A stretch of 64,000 bases of DNA from Streptomyces sp. LUP47B (lineage in GTDB: Bacteria; Actinomycetota; Actinomycetes; Streptomycetales; Streptomycetaceae): contig NZ_MJAH01000009.1 in NCBI RefSeq assembly GCF_001746295.1, positions 262,566 through 326,565 on the forward strand, written 5' to 3'. Below are positions 41,890 through 49,945 of the stretch, one piece after another. The notes beneath the pieces were generated by a model. It was not told the origin of the DNA. It searched no databases and worked only from the letters and a program-made list of their open reading frames with translations. Every line of letters begins with the position of its first letter. Position 1 is the first letter of the stretch. The position numbers were made by a program, and so were the translations under genes.

Positions 41890-42453
41890 CGCGGGAAGGT
41901 CCTCCACGGGATGGGCGACGCCCGCGGATGCGGCAGCGCTCGCCGAACGGCCTCAGTGTGCGTTTTGTGAAGGGCCGTGCACAGGGGGGTTCTGTGACAG
42001 ACGGGATATCTGAGTCACCTTCAGGTTTGGGCATATGCCAGAAAATGCCCGATCGTGCCTGGTAAGCGCTTCCTCCGCGCCTGCGGAACGGTATCAAATT
42101 TGGCTGGAAGTGACCGGCTCGGATCGATGGATGAATGTCCGACCTGGGAGGTCGTGCACTTCTGGACATCCAAGCGGTGAGCCTGCTGGCCGGGAATTGA
42201 TCATTCCCCTCTCTCGCGGAGGGGGAAGATGAGTATTTGTCATGTTATCCGGGCGTGGAGAGCGGTAAAGGGGTAGGACCGATTCCGGCTCGTATGCGGA
42301 AACGGGTTCGGGGCATGGCAAGCCGAACGGGCGGGACGCACTCGTAGCCGTCGCATGGAACAGCAGTGACGGGGTGACCACGGCGAGACGCCAATGGGCG
42401 GACCGTTTGCGCCCCTTCGCGCTTCACGGCAGCGCTGCGGCAGACTCGATCAC
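41890..42453. other. 564-base intergenic region with inverted repeats, no gene supported
   Basis: The region is notably less GC-rich than its neighbours and shows no reading frame with Streptomyces codon bias on either strand. It contains GGGCAT (42029-42034) / ATGCCC (42045-42050), within which GGCATATGCC is a perfect 10-base palindrome, and an imperfect hairpin CCCCTC...GAGGGG near 42207-42225 followed by AAGATGAG. It probably contains promoter and leader sequence for nnr or the small membrane gene, or a small RNA. No known riboswitch is recognised. Confidence 0.5.
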
Positions 42454-43890
42454 ATGCGTACTGCGTACAGCGTGGAAACGGTCAGGACGGCCGAGCGGGA
42501 GTTGATGGCTCGGCTGCCGGAGGGCGCGCTCATGCAGCGGGCCGCGGCTGGGCTCGCCGCCGCCTGCGCGGACCTGCTGGGGCGGGTGTACGGCCGTCGG
42601 GTCGTGCTGCTCGTCGGCAGTGGGGACAACGGCGGCGACGCCCTCTACGCGGGCGCGCGGCTCGCGAGGCGCGGGGCCGGTGTCACCGCCGTCCTGCTCG
42701 CGCCCGAGCGGGCCCATGCCGGGGGGCTCGCGGCGCTGCGGCGGGCGGGAGGCCGGACGGTGGCTCCGGGTGGCGCCGAGGAACTCGTCGAGCGGGCCGA
42801 CCTCGTCCTCGACGGGATCGTCGGGATCGGCGGCAAGGGCGGGCTGCGGCCCGACGCGGCCCGGCTGGCCGAGGTCGCCGAGCGGTCCCGCGCCGCCGTC
42901 GTCGCCGTCGACCTGCCGAGCGGGGTGGACGCGGACACGGGTCAGGTGACCGGGGCAGCCGTGCGGGCCGATCTGACCGTCACGTTCGGGACGCACAAGC
43001 CCGGCCTGCTGATCGATCCCGCGCGGGAGTACGCCGGGTCGGTGCGGCTCGTCGACATCGGGCTGTCCCTTCCTCCGCGGGCCGAACTGGAAGCCCTCCA
43101 ACACGCCGATGCACGGCGGCTGCTGCCCGTGCCGACCGGGGAGAGCGACAAGTACCGGCGAGGGGTCGTCGGGATCGCCGCCGGGTCCGCGCGGTATCCG
43201 GGGGCCGCCGTGCTCGCCGTGTACGGGGCGCTGCGGGGCGGCGCCGGGGCCGTGCGGTACGTCGGGCCCGCCGGGGACGCCGTGATCGCCCGCTTCCCCG
43301 AGACGCTCGTCTCCGATCGGGGGCCCAAGCACGCCGGACGCGTGCAGGCATGGGTCGTCGGGCCGGGGGCCGGGGACGACGCCTCTGCCGTCGGAGAGGT
43401 GCTGGCGTCCGACGTGCCGGTCCTCATCGACGCGGACGGACTGCGGCTCGCCGACCGGGACGCCGTACGCGCGCGTACCGCGCCGACCCTCATGACCCCG
43501 CACGCCGGAGAGGCCGCCGCGCTCCTCGGGGTGCCGCGCGAGGAGGTGGAGGGGGCCCGGCTGGCGTCGGCGCGGGAACTCGCCGGGCGCTACGACGCGA
43601 CCGTGCTGCTCAAGGGCTCGACCACGCTCGTCGCCGACGCCGGGTCCGTACGCGTGAACCCGACCGGGACGGCGTGGCTGGCCACCGCCGGCAGCGGGGA
43701 CGTCCTGTCCGGTCTCGCCGGGTCCCTGCTGGCGTCCGGGCTGAGCGCCCTGGACGCCGGCAGCGTGGGTGCGTATCTGCACGGGCTGGCCGGGCGGTTC
43801 GCGGCGGACGGGGCACCGGTGGGGGCGCACGACGTGGCCGAGGCCGTACCGGCGGCCTGGCGGGACGTGAGGGATGTGACGGACGCCTGA
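42454..43890 (+). CDS. nnr: Bifunctional NAD(P)H-hydrate epimerase/dehydratase
   Basis: 478 residues from the ATG at 42454, which begins the conserved MRTAYSVETVRTAERELM. The N-terminal YjeF_N domain (about 1-215; VGSGDNGGDALYAGARLA) epimerises damaged NAD(P)HX. The C-terminal YjeF_C/ribokinase-like domain (about 225-470; TPHAGEAAALLG, KGSTTLVAD, GSGDVLSGLAGSLLASG) dehydrates it using ADP. This is a metabolite-repair enzyme. It is upstream of the M23 peptidase and alr. Confidence 0.95.
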   Translation: MRTAYSVETVRTAERELMARLPEGALMQRAAAGLAAACADLLGRVYGRRVVLLVGSGDNGGDALYAGARLARRGAGVTAVLLAPERAHAGGLAALRRAGGRTVAPGGAEELVERADLVLDGIVGIGGKGGLRPDAARLAEVAERSRAAVVAVDLPSGVDADTGQVTGAAVRADLTVTFGTHKPGLLIDPAREYAGSVRLVDIGLSLPPRAELEALQHADARRLLPVPTGESDKYRRGVVGIAAGSARYPGAAVLAVYGALRGGAGAVRYVGPAGDAVIARFPETLVSDRGPKHAGRVQAWVVGPGAGDDASAVGEVLASDVPVLIDADGLRLADRDAVRARTAPTLMTPHAGEAAALLGVPREEVEGARLASARELAGRYDATVLLKGSTTLVADAGSVRVNPTGTAWLATAGSGDVLSGLAGSLLASGLSALDAGSVGAYLHGLAGRFAADGAPVGAHDVAEAVPAAWRDVRDVTDA

Positions 43891-44020
43891 CCGCGGATCA
43901 GCAGGCGTACGGGTGACGGAAAGCCAGTATACCGACGCGTAACCGCGAACTACTACCTGATGGGACCAATACCGGTCGGCCGAATATGCGGAGCTGAAAG
44001 GGCGATGTTTCGCTGGCCGC

Positions 44021-44641
44021 ATGGATGAGCCAAATATACGAGGCACCACCCGGCGCGAGTTGCTGGGCGGAGCGGCAGTCGTTCTGGGGAGTCCCGTTCT
44101 CGGTTTCCGCGAGGACACCCCGGAACCGGCGGAGCACGAGCCCGACGGGAACTGCGGCAGCGACTACGACGCGGAATTCGAGGAGCTGTTCGAGGCCGCC
44201 GAGGACGTCGAGATCGACGACCGCTCCCTCGCCGCCAAGTGGTGCCGACCCATTCGAAAACGGGCCAGGGTGACGATGCGTTACCGGGTGCGGGGAAACT
44301 GGCAGGTCGGCTACCACACCGGAGTGGATCTTGCCGTGCCGAAGGGAACCCCGGTCTACGCGGTGGGCACCGGCGTCGTCGTCCTGGCCAGTTGGTCGGG
44401 GTCGTACGGAAAGGCCGTGACGATCAAGATGAGCGATTCCCGCTATGTGCTCTACGCCCATCTCTCGCGGATCTCGGTCGCGCGCGGTGCCAAGGTCAAG
44501 GCCGGCACCCGCATAGGCAGCAGCGGCGCCACCGGGCGCGCCACCGGCCCTCATCTGCACTTCGAGGTCCGCTCCCGCCGCCCGTACGGCTCGGACATCG
44601 ACCCGGTGAAATACCTGGCCCGGCACGGTCTGAGCCTCTGA
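44021..44641 (+). CDS. M23 (LytM) metallopeptidase, exported
   Basis: 206 residues. A twin-arginine-like leader (RGTTRRELLGGAAVVLG) suggests Tat export. The LytM domain (about 85-200) has the zinc ligands His99 and Asp103 (YHTGVDLAVP) and the HxH motif His178/His180 (GPHLHFEVR), with LYAHLSRISV between. It should hydrolyse peptidoglycan cross-bridges. An acidic linker (DYDAEFEELFEAAEDVEIDD) separates leader and domain. It sits between nnr and alr, so cell-wall genes cluster here. Confidence 0.93.
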   Translation: MDEPNIRGTTRRELLGGAAVVLGSPVLGFREDTPEPAEHEPDGNCGSDYDAEFEELFEAAEDVEIDDRSLAAKWCRPIRKRARVTMRYRVRGNWQVGYHTGVDLAVPKGTPVYAVGTGVVVLASWSGSYGKAVTIKMSDSRYVLYAHLSRISVARGAKVKAGTRIGSSGATGRATGPHLHFEVRSRRPYGSDIDPVKYLARHGLSL

Positions 44642-44654
44642 CACGCGTGCGCGT

Positions 44655-44676
44655 GCGCGTCCCTGGGGGGACGCGC
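44655..44676 (+). terminator. Terminator after the M23 peptidase
   Basis: Perfect 9-bp arms GCGCGTCCC and GGGACGCGC with a TGGG loop, 13 bases after the stop and 41 bases before alr. Confidence 0.75.
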
Positions 44677-44717
44677 TCATCGGCGGTGTCAGTCGCCTCT
44701 GAGACACTGGGGGCGCC

Positions 44718-45887
44718 ATGAACGAGACAGCAACTGCCCCGACCGCACCACTGCGCGCCCGTGCCGAGATCGACCTCGCCGCGCTGCGGGCCAACGTGCG
44801 GGCCCTGCGCGCCCACGCGCCGGGAGCCGCCGTCATGGCCGTGGTCAAGTCCGACGCGTACGGCCACGGCGCGGTGCCGTGCGCCCGCGCCGCGGTCGAG
44901 GCGGGCGCGCGCTGGCTCGGGACCGCCACACCGGAGGAGGCCCTCGCGCTGCGGAAGGCGGGACTGCCGGGGCGGATCATGTGCTGGCTGTGGACGCCCG
45001 GCGGCCCCTGGCGGGAGGCGATCGAGGCCGACCTCGACGTGTCCGTCGGCGGGACGTGGGCGCTGCGGGAGCTCGTCGCCGCGGCCCGCGAGGCCGGCCT
45101 TCCCGCGCGCGTGCAGCTCAAGGCCGACACCGGCCTCGGGCGGGGCGGCTGCCAGCCGGGCGAGGACTGGGCCGAGCTGGTCGCCGAGGCCCTGCGCGCC
45201 CAGTCCGAAGGCCTCCTGCGCGTCACCGGCCTCTGGTCGCACTTCGCCTGCGCCGACGAGCCGGGGCATCCCTCCATCGCCGCCCAGCTCACCCGCTTCC
45301 GGGAGATGCTGGCGTACGCCGAGGGACAGGGCGTGCGCCCAGAGGTGCGGCACATCGCCAACTCACCCGCCACGCTCACGCTTCCGGAGAGCCATTTCGA
45401 CCTCGTCCGGACCGGGATCGCGCTCTACGGCATCTCGCCCAGCCCCGAGCTCGGCGTCCCCGCCGACTTCGGACTGCGTCCGGTGATGACGCTGTCGGCG
45501 TCGCTCGCGCTGGTCAAGCATGTTCCGGGCGGCCATGGCGTCAGTTACGGCCATCACTACGTCACCCCGGGCGCCACGACCCTCGGCCTGGTGCCCGTCG
45601 GATACGCAGACGGGATCCCGCGGCACGCCTCCGGCGCCGGACCGGTGCTGGTCGACGGCAAGTGGCGCACGGTCGCCGGACGGATCGCCATGGACCAGTT
45701 CGTCGTCGATCTCGGCGGCGACGAGCCCGCCACCGGCACCCGGGCCGTCCTCTTCGGTCCCGGCGACCGGGGCGAGCCCACCGCCGAGGACTGGGCGCAG
45801 GCCGCGGGCACCATCGCGTACGAAATCGTGACCCGCATCGGAACGCGCGTTCCCCGCGTCTATGTGAATGAGGAACAAGCGGGGTAA
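44718..45887 (+). CDS. alr: Alanine racemase
   Basis: 389 residues. It interconverts L- and D-alanine for peptidoglycan. PLP-binding Lys44 lies in MAVVKSDAYGHGA; the catalytic Tyr of the partner domain lies in the GISPSPELG...VSYGHHYVTPG region, and GYADGIPR is present. The ATG follows GGGGGCGCC. It heads the alr-hydrolase-tsaE group. Confidence 0.96.
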   Translation: MNETATAPTAPLRARAEIDLAALRANVRALRAHAPGAAVMAVVKSDAYGHGAVPCARAAVEAGARWLGTATPEEALALRKAGLPGRIMCWLWTPGGPWREAIEADLDVSVGGTWALRELVAAAREAGLPARVQLKADTGLGRGGCQPGEDWAELVAEALRAQSEGLLRVTGLWSHFACADEPGHPSIAAQLTRFREMLAYAEGQGVRPEVRHIANSPATLTLPESHFDLVRTGIALYGISPSPELGVPADFGLRPVMTLSASLALVKHVPGGHGVSYGHHYVTPGATTLGLVPVGYADGIPRHASGAGPVLVDGKWRTVAGRIAMDQFVVDLGGDEPATGTRAVLFGPGDRGEPTAEDWAQAAGTIAYEIVTRIGTRVPRVYVNEEQAG

Positions 45888-45959
45888 CCGCACAGTGCGC
45901 GCAAGAACAACGAGTCCCGTCACACCGGTATCACCCGACCCAGCGAACAGGAGCGGAAC

Positions 45960-47210
45960 GTGAGCGAGAGCAGTGCGGAGGCCGTCGTCGACGCCGCCGC
46001 TTCGGTGGCCCTCGCCTCCGCGACGGGGGCGGGCGCCGGCTGGCGCCGGGCGACCGGCATCGCCGGCGCCGCGATAGGCGTGATCGCCGCGGGCGCCGCG
46101 GCCGGTGTGGCCGTCGAGCGGCTCACCGTCGGGCGCGGGATGCGGCAGAAGGCACGGCTCGCCCTCGACTCCACCGGACCGTACGGCTCGCTGCGCGGCA
46201 CCCCCGGCAAGGCGCAGGCCGACGACGGCACCGAGCTGTACTACGAGGTCGACGACGTCGACCCGGAAGCCGCGCCCGCCCTGTCGCCGCGCCGGCGCCG
46301 GCTCTTCGGACGCAAGGCCCCCGCTCCCGTCACCGTCGTCTTCAGCCACGGCTACTGCCTCAGCCAGGACTCCTGGCACTTCCAGCGCGCCGCGCTCAGG
46401 GGCGTCGTACGGACCGTGCACTGGGACCAGCGCAGCCACGGACGGTCCGGGCGGGGCGCGCGGCAGGTGAATGACGGGGTGCCGGTCGACATCGAGCAGC
46501 TCGGGCGCGACCTGAAAGCCGTCATCGACGCGACCGTCCCCGAGGGTCAGATCGTGCTCGTCGGCCACTCCATGGGCGGCATGACCATCATGGCGCTGGC
46601 CGACCAGTACCCCGAGCTGATCCGCGACCGGGTGGTGGCGGTGGCCCTGGTCGGCACGTCGTCCGGACGGCTCGGCGAGGTCAACTTCGGGCTGCCCGTC
46701 GCCGGCGTCAACGTCGTACGGCGGGTGCTGCCGGGCGTCCTCAAGGCGCTGGGGCAGCGGGCCGACCTGGTGGAGAAGGGGCGGCGGGCCACCGCCGACC
46801 TGTTCGCCGGGATCATCAAGCGCTACTCCTTCGCGTCCCGGGACGTCGACCCGGCCGTCGTCCGGTTCGCCGAGCGGATGATCGAGGGCACCCCGATCGA
46901 CGTGGTCGCCGAGTACTACCCGGCGTTCGACAACCACGACAAGACCGCCGCCCTCGCCCACTTCGCGGACAAGCCGGTGCTCGTGCTGGCCGGGGTGGGG
47001 GACATGGTCACGCCCAGCGAGCACAGCGAGGCGATCGCCTCCCTGCTGCCGGAGGCGGAGCTGGTGCTGGTCCCGGACGCCGGGCACCTGGTCATGCTGG
47101 AGCACCCGGAAGTGGTCACCGACCGCCTCGCCGACCTCCTCACCCGCGCGGGCGCGGTGCCCGCAGGGGCTACCGTTGGCGGTTATGGAAGCACCGCGCA
47201 ACCCGGTTGA
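45960..47210 (+). CDS. Alpha/beta hydrolase, membrane-associated
   Basis: 416 residues from a GTG after AGGAGCGG. A Gly/Ala-rich membrane-spanning or export segment lies at about 32-52 (TGIAGAAIGVIAAGAAAGVA). The alpha/beta hydrolase domain runs from about 122 to 395, with the nucleophile Ser204 in VGHSMGG, an oxyanion region FSHGYCLSQDSW and the catalytic His in DAGHLVMLEHP. The substrate is unknown; this family is conserved between alr and tsaE in Streptomyces. Its 3' end overlaps the tsaE start by 26 bases. Confidence 0.92.
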   Translation: MSESSAEAVVDAAASVALASATGAGAGWRRATGIAGAAIGVIAAGAAAGVAVERLTVGRGMRQKARLALDSTGPYGSLRGTPGKAQADDGTELYYEVDDVDPEAAPALSPRRRRLFGRKAPAPVTVVFSHGYCLSQDSWHFQRAALRGVVRTVHWDQRSHGRSGRGARQVNDGVPVDIEQLGRDLKAVIDATVPEGQIVLVGHSMGGMTIMALADQYPELIRDRVVAVALVGTSSGRLGEVNFGLPVAGVNVVRRVLPGVLKALGQRADLVEKGRRATADLFAGIIKRYSFASRDVDPAVVRFAERMIEGTPIDVVAEYYPAFDNHDKTAALAHFADKPVLVLAGVGDMVTPSEHSEAIASLLPEAELVLVPDAGHLVMLEHPEVVTDRLADLLTRAGAVPAGATVGGYGSTAQPG

Positions 47211-47688
47211 GACCGAGCTGACCGTCACCTCCCCCGAGCAGATGCGCGAGCTGGGCCTGAAGCTCGCCAAGCTGCTGCGCGCCGGCGATCTGGTGATGCT
47301 CAGCGGAGAGCTCGGCGCGGGCAAGACGACGCTGACCCGGGGTCTCGGCGAGGGACTCGGGGTGCGGGGGGCCGTGACCTCGCCGACCTTCGTGATCGCC
47401 CGGGTGCATCCGTCCCTGGGGGACGGTCCGCCGCTCGTCCACGTGGACGCGTACCGCCTGGGCGGTGGGCTCGACGAGATGGAGGACCTCGATCTCGACG
47501 TGTCGCTGCCGGAGTCGGTGATCGTCGTGGAGTGGGGCGAGGGCAAGGTCGAGGAACTGACCGACGACCGGCTCCAGGTGCAGATCCACCGCGCGGTCGG
47601 TGACACGACCGACGAGGTGCGGCACGTGACGCTGACGCCGGTCGGCGAGCGGTGGACCGCGGCCGACCTCAGCGTGCTCACGGCCTGA
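47185..47688 (+). CDS. tsaE: tRNA t6A biosynthesis ATPase TsaE
   Basis: 167 residues from the ATG at 47185, inside the end of the hydrolase gene. Walker A is GELGAGKTT at 41-49; TSPTFVIARVHP, VHVDAYRLGG and VEWGEGKVEEL are typical TsaE landmarks. It supports the TsaB-TsaD complex that makes N6-threonylcarbamoyladenosine at tRNA position 37. TsaB and TsaD lie 1-2 kb downstream. Confidence 0.95.
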   Translation: MEAPRNPVETELTVTSPEQMRELGLKLAKLLRAGDLVMLSGELGAGKTTLTRGLGEGLGVRGAVTSPTFVIARVHPSLGDGPPLVHVDAYRLGGGLDEMEDLDLDVSLPESVIVVEWGEGKVEELTDDRLQVQIHRAVGDTTDEVRHVTLTPVGERWTAADLSVLTA

Positions 47689-47791
47689 GAGCCCGCCGCA
47701 CCCTCCTGCGGCCGTTTCTGTGAACGTTCCGACAAACCGTCGGCAAGATGTTGCGTCGGCCGTCTTGTGCGTGGTCACATGGTACCCAGCT

Positions 47792-47815
47792 CGTAGTTAG
47801 GTGTACCTAACTACG
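47792..47815. promoter_or_regulatory. Perfect 24-bp palindrome before the 56-residue protein gene
   Basis: Arms CGTAGTTAGGT and ACCTAACTACG are perfectly complementary over 11 bp with GT between. It lies 26 bases upstream of the ATG at 47842, in a 153-base gap. Its AT-rich core TTAGGTGTACCTAA resembles DtxR/IdeR half-sites, but the spacing is too short for an iron box. It is most likely an operator for a dimeric regulator; as RNA it would also form a strong hairpin. Confidence 0.65.
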
Positions 47816-47841
47816 CCGCCCCCGAACTTCAGGAGGCGTCC

Positions 47842-48012
47842 ATGTCGGCCACCGAGAACCGGCCCTCCCACCAGCCGTACGTGCTCGTCGGCGGTGTGTC
47901 CATGCGTGATCTGCTGGCGTCCTGTGCGGCGGCGGAGGCCGTCTCGACACCGCCGCGGATGCCCGACCCGGAGACCGTGCGGGCGGTCGCGGAGCGTCCG
48001 AAAGCGGCCTGA
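47842..48012 (+). CDS. Conserved-looking 56-residue protein
   Basis: MSATENRPSHQPYVLVGGVS opens the protein and ERPKAA ends it. An ideal AGGAGG lies seven bases before the ATG, and codon usage is Streptomyces-like throughout. It is soluble, with no signal, membrane segment or metal motif. The upstream 24-bp palindrome suggests specific regulation. The convergent YkuD-like gene ends six bases away. Function unknown; such peptides next to tsaE appear to be common in the genus (recollection, not checked). Confidence 0.75.
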   Translation: MSATENRPSHQPYVLVGGVSMRDLLASCAAAEAVSTPPRMPDPETVRAVAERPKAA

Positions 48013-48018
48013 GCGGGC

Positions 48019-48582
48019 TCAGGGGATCACCGCGACCGTCGCGCCGATCGTCGCGAAGGTCCACATCGCGTCGCCGTCCGCACGGGACTCCCGGATGCCG
48101 CCCGTGCGCACGGTGGTCGTGGTGGAGTCGGCGGGAGGCGTCGCGTTCCGCACGGCCGCGCTGAAGCCGATCGCCACGCCGTCGACGCTGGTGAAGCGGA
48201 CCACGTGTTCGATGGGGGTGCCGTCGGATCCGGTCACGGCGTTGGAGCGGGAGGTGACCGCGTAGACGCCGGGGGCCGGGGCGATGTTGCCCGGAGTGAC
48301 CTCGAAGGTGCGGATCACCTTGTCGCCGAGACCGACCAGCCAGACGCGGTGGCCCCTCAGGGAGTACACGACGCGGGCGCCCGTGCCGGAGCCCGGCGGC
48401 AGCAGGGTGGCGTTCCTCTTTCCCCCCGGGCCCTTCGAGGTGGTGATCGCCGGGGTGCCGTTCGTGCGGGCCTTGGTGAGGTGGGCCGGGGCCGTCGCGT
48501 AGGCCTGGTAGCCGAGGAAGCCGACCGTTGCGAGGGCCGCTGCGGTGAGGGCGGTTACGAAGCCTGCGCTGCTGGGTGCCAC
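48019..48582 (-). CDS. Membrane-anchored YkuD-like (L,D-transpeptidase fold) protein without catalytic Cys
   Basis: 187 residues from a GTG after AAGAGG. One N-terminal helix (VTALTAAALATVGFLGYQAY) anchors it outside the membrane. The rest resembles an L,D-transpeptidase domain: GARVVYSLRGHRVWLVGLGD, FEVTPG, GVYAVTSRS, TPIEHVVRFTSVDGVAIGFS and a C-terminal GGIRESRADGDAMWTFATIG. In active enzymes the last motif reads (S/H)GC(I/V)R; here Ile directly follows Gly-Gly, so the nucleophilic Cys is absent. It is probably a non-catalytic wall-binding or regulatory protein. Confidence 0.65.
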   Translation of the reverse strand: MAPSSAGFVTALTAAALATVGFLGYQAYATAPAHLTKARTNGTPAITTSKGPGGKRNATLLPPGSGTGARVVYSLRGHRVWLVGLGDKVIRTFEVTPGNIAPAPGVYAVTSRSNAVTGSDGTPIEHVVRFTSVDGVAIGFSAAVRNATPPADSTTTTVRTGGIRESRADGDAMWTFATIGATVAVIP

Positions 48583-48761
48583 CGGTTACCTCTTGAGTAT
48601 TTAGTCCTAATTTGTGGTGACGGTAGCAGGTCGCCGGGCCCGTACGGCGCCGCTGCGGCCGCTCCCGTCCGCGCGCCAGAACCGCATGTCGGTACCGCCC
48701 CGGACCCGTCCCTGTGCGGCCTGCGGCCGCCTCGGGCTCCCCGGAGCCGTAGGCTGTTTGC

Positions 48762-49418
48762 GTGCTCTTGCTCGCTCTGGATACCGCCACCCCCGCCGTG
48801 ACCGCCGCCCTGCACGACGGGCGTGACGTCGTCGCCTCGTTCAGCCAGGTGGACGCGCGTCGGCACGGGGAGCTGTTGTTGCCGGCCGTCGACCGGGTGC
48901 TCGCGGACGCGGGGGTGAAGCTGGACGCGGTCACCGGGATCGTCGTCGGGACCGGACCCGGGCCCTACACCGGGCTGCGCGTCGGGCTCATGACCGCCGA
49001 CACCTTCGGGCTCGCCCTCGGGGTCCCCGTGCACGGGATGTGCACCCTGGACGGGCTCGCGTACGCGGCCGACCCCGGCGAGGGGCCCTTCGTCGTGGCG
49101 ACCGACGCGCGGCGCAAGGAGGTGTACTGGGCGCGGTACGAGAACTCCCGTACCCGGACCGGTGAACCCGCCGTCGACCGGCCCGCCGACATCGCCGAGC
49201 AGGTCCAGGGCCTGCCCGCCGTCGGCGCCGGGGCGCTGCTCTACCCCGACACCTTCCCCGACGCCCGCGAGCCCGAGTACGTCTCCGCCGCCGCCCTCGC
49301 CTCCCTGGCCGCCGAGCGGATCCGGGCCGGGGAGGAACTGCCCGCGCCGCGGCCGCTGTATCTGCGGCGGCCCGACGCCCAGGTTCCCAAGAACTACAAG
49401 GTGGTCACCCCCAAGTGA
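48762..49418 (+). CDS. tsaB: tRNA t6A biosynthesis protein TsaB
   Basis: 218 residues from a GTG. The opening LLLALDTATPAVTAALHDGR and GIVVGTGPGPYTGLRVGLMT are hallmark TsaB/YeaZ motifs of the ASKHA fold. It is a non-catalytic scaffold that binds TsaD and TsaE. The stop overlaps the rimI start (GTGA), giving a coupled tsaB-rimI-tsaD operon. Confidence 0.95.
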   Translation: MLLLALDTATPAVTAALHDGRDVVASFSQVDARRHGELLLPAVDRVLADAGVKLDAVTGIVVGTGPGPYTGLRVGLMTADTFGLALGVPVHGMCTLDGLAYAADPGEGPFVVATDARRKEVYWARYENSRTRTGEPAVDRPADIAEQVQGLPAVGAGALLYPDTFPDAREPEYVSAAALASLAAERIRAGEELPAPRPLYLRRPDAQVPKNYKVVTPK

Positions 49419-49945
49419 CCACACCCGAGATTCCCGTTCTCCGCGAGATGCGCTGGTGGGACATCGATTCCGTCCTGGAACTGGAGAAGGACCTCTTCCC
49501 GGAGGACGCCTGGTCCCGGGGCATGTTCTGGTCCGAGCTCGCGCACTCCCGCGGACCCGAGGCCACCCGGCGGTACGTGGTGGCCGAGGAGGGGGAGCGG
49601 CTCGTCGGATACGCCGGACTAGCCTCCGCCGGCGAGCTTGCCGACGTCCAGACGATCGCCGTCGCCCGTGACCACTGGGGCACCGGACTCGGCTCGGTGC
49701 TGCTGGCCGAGCTGCTGCGGGCCGCGACCGCCTTCGAGTGCGCCGAAGTGATGCTGGAGTGCCGGATCGACAACGTCCGCGCCCAGAAGCTCTACGAGCG
49801 CTTCGGCTTCGAGGCCATCGGGTTCCGCCGCGGCTACTACCAGCCGGGCAATGTGGACGCCCTGGTCATGCGACTGACCACAGCATCCGACAGCGGCTCC
49901 GCCGCGGTGTCGACATCCGAACGAGGAACCGAGATCAATGGCTGA
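49415..49945 (+). CDS. rimI: Ribosomal protein S18 alanine N-acetyltransferase
   Basis: 176 residues, GNAT fold. The acetyl-CoA loop is VARDHWGTGLGSVLL near 82-97, preceded by ELADVQTIAV; LYERFGFEAIGFRRGYY is the conserved C-terminal part. RimI acetylates the N-terminal Ala of S18. The GTG overlaps the tsaB stop, and the stop overlaps the tsaD ATG by eight bases. A Ser/Thr-rich tail of about 20 residues is extra. Confidence 0.93.
   Translation: MTTPEIPVLREMRWWDIDSVLELEKDLFPEDAWSRGMFWSELAHSRGPEATRRYVVAEEGERLVGYAGLASAGELADVQTIAVARDHWGTGLGSVLLAELLRAATAFECAEVMLECRIDNVRAQKLYERFGFEAIGFRRGYYQPGNVDALVMRLTTASDSGSAAVSTSERGTEING

Noticed and set aside
42035..42381. Overlapping small frames on both strands in the acpS-nnr gap
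   Set aside because: Poor third-position GC, no ribosome binding sites and no familiar motifs.
43891..44020. c-di-AMP (ydaO) riboswitch before the M23 peptidase
   Set aside because: These riboswitches precede many Streptomyces wall hydrolases, so I looked for one, but the 130-base gap lacks the expected conserved blocks and length.
47792..47815. Iron box (DmdR1/IdeR site)
   Set aside because: The half-sites TTAGG/CCTAA are only four bases apart, while the 19-bp iron box needs nine. It is kept as an operator of unknown ownership.
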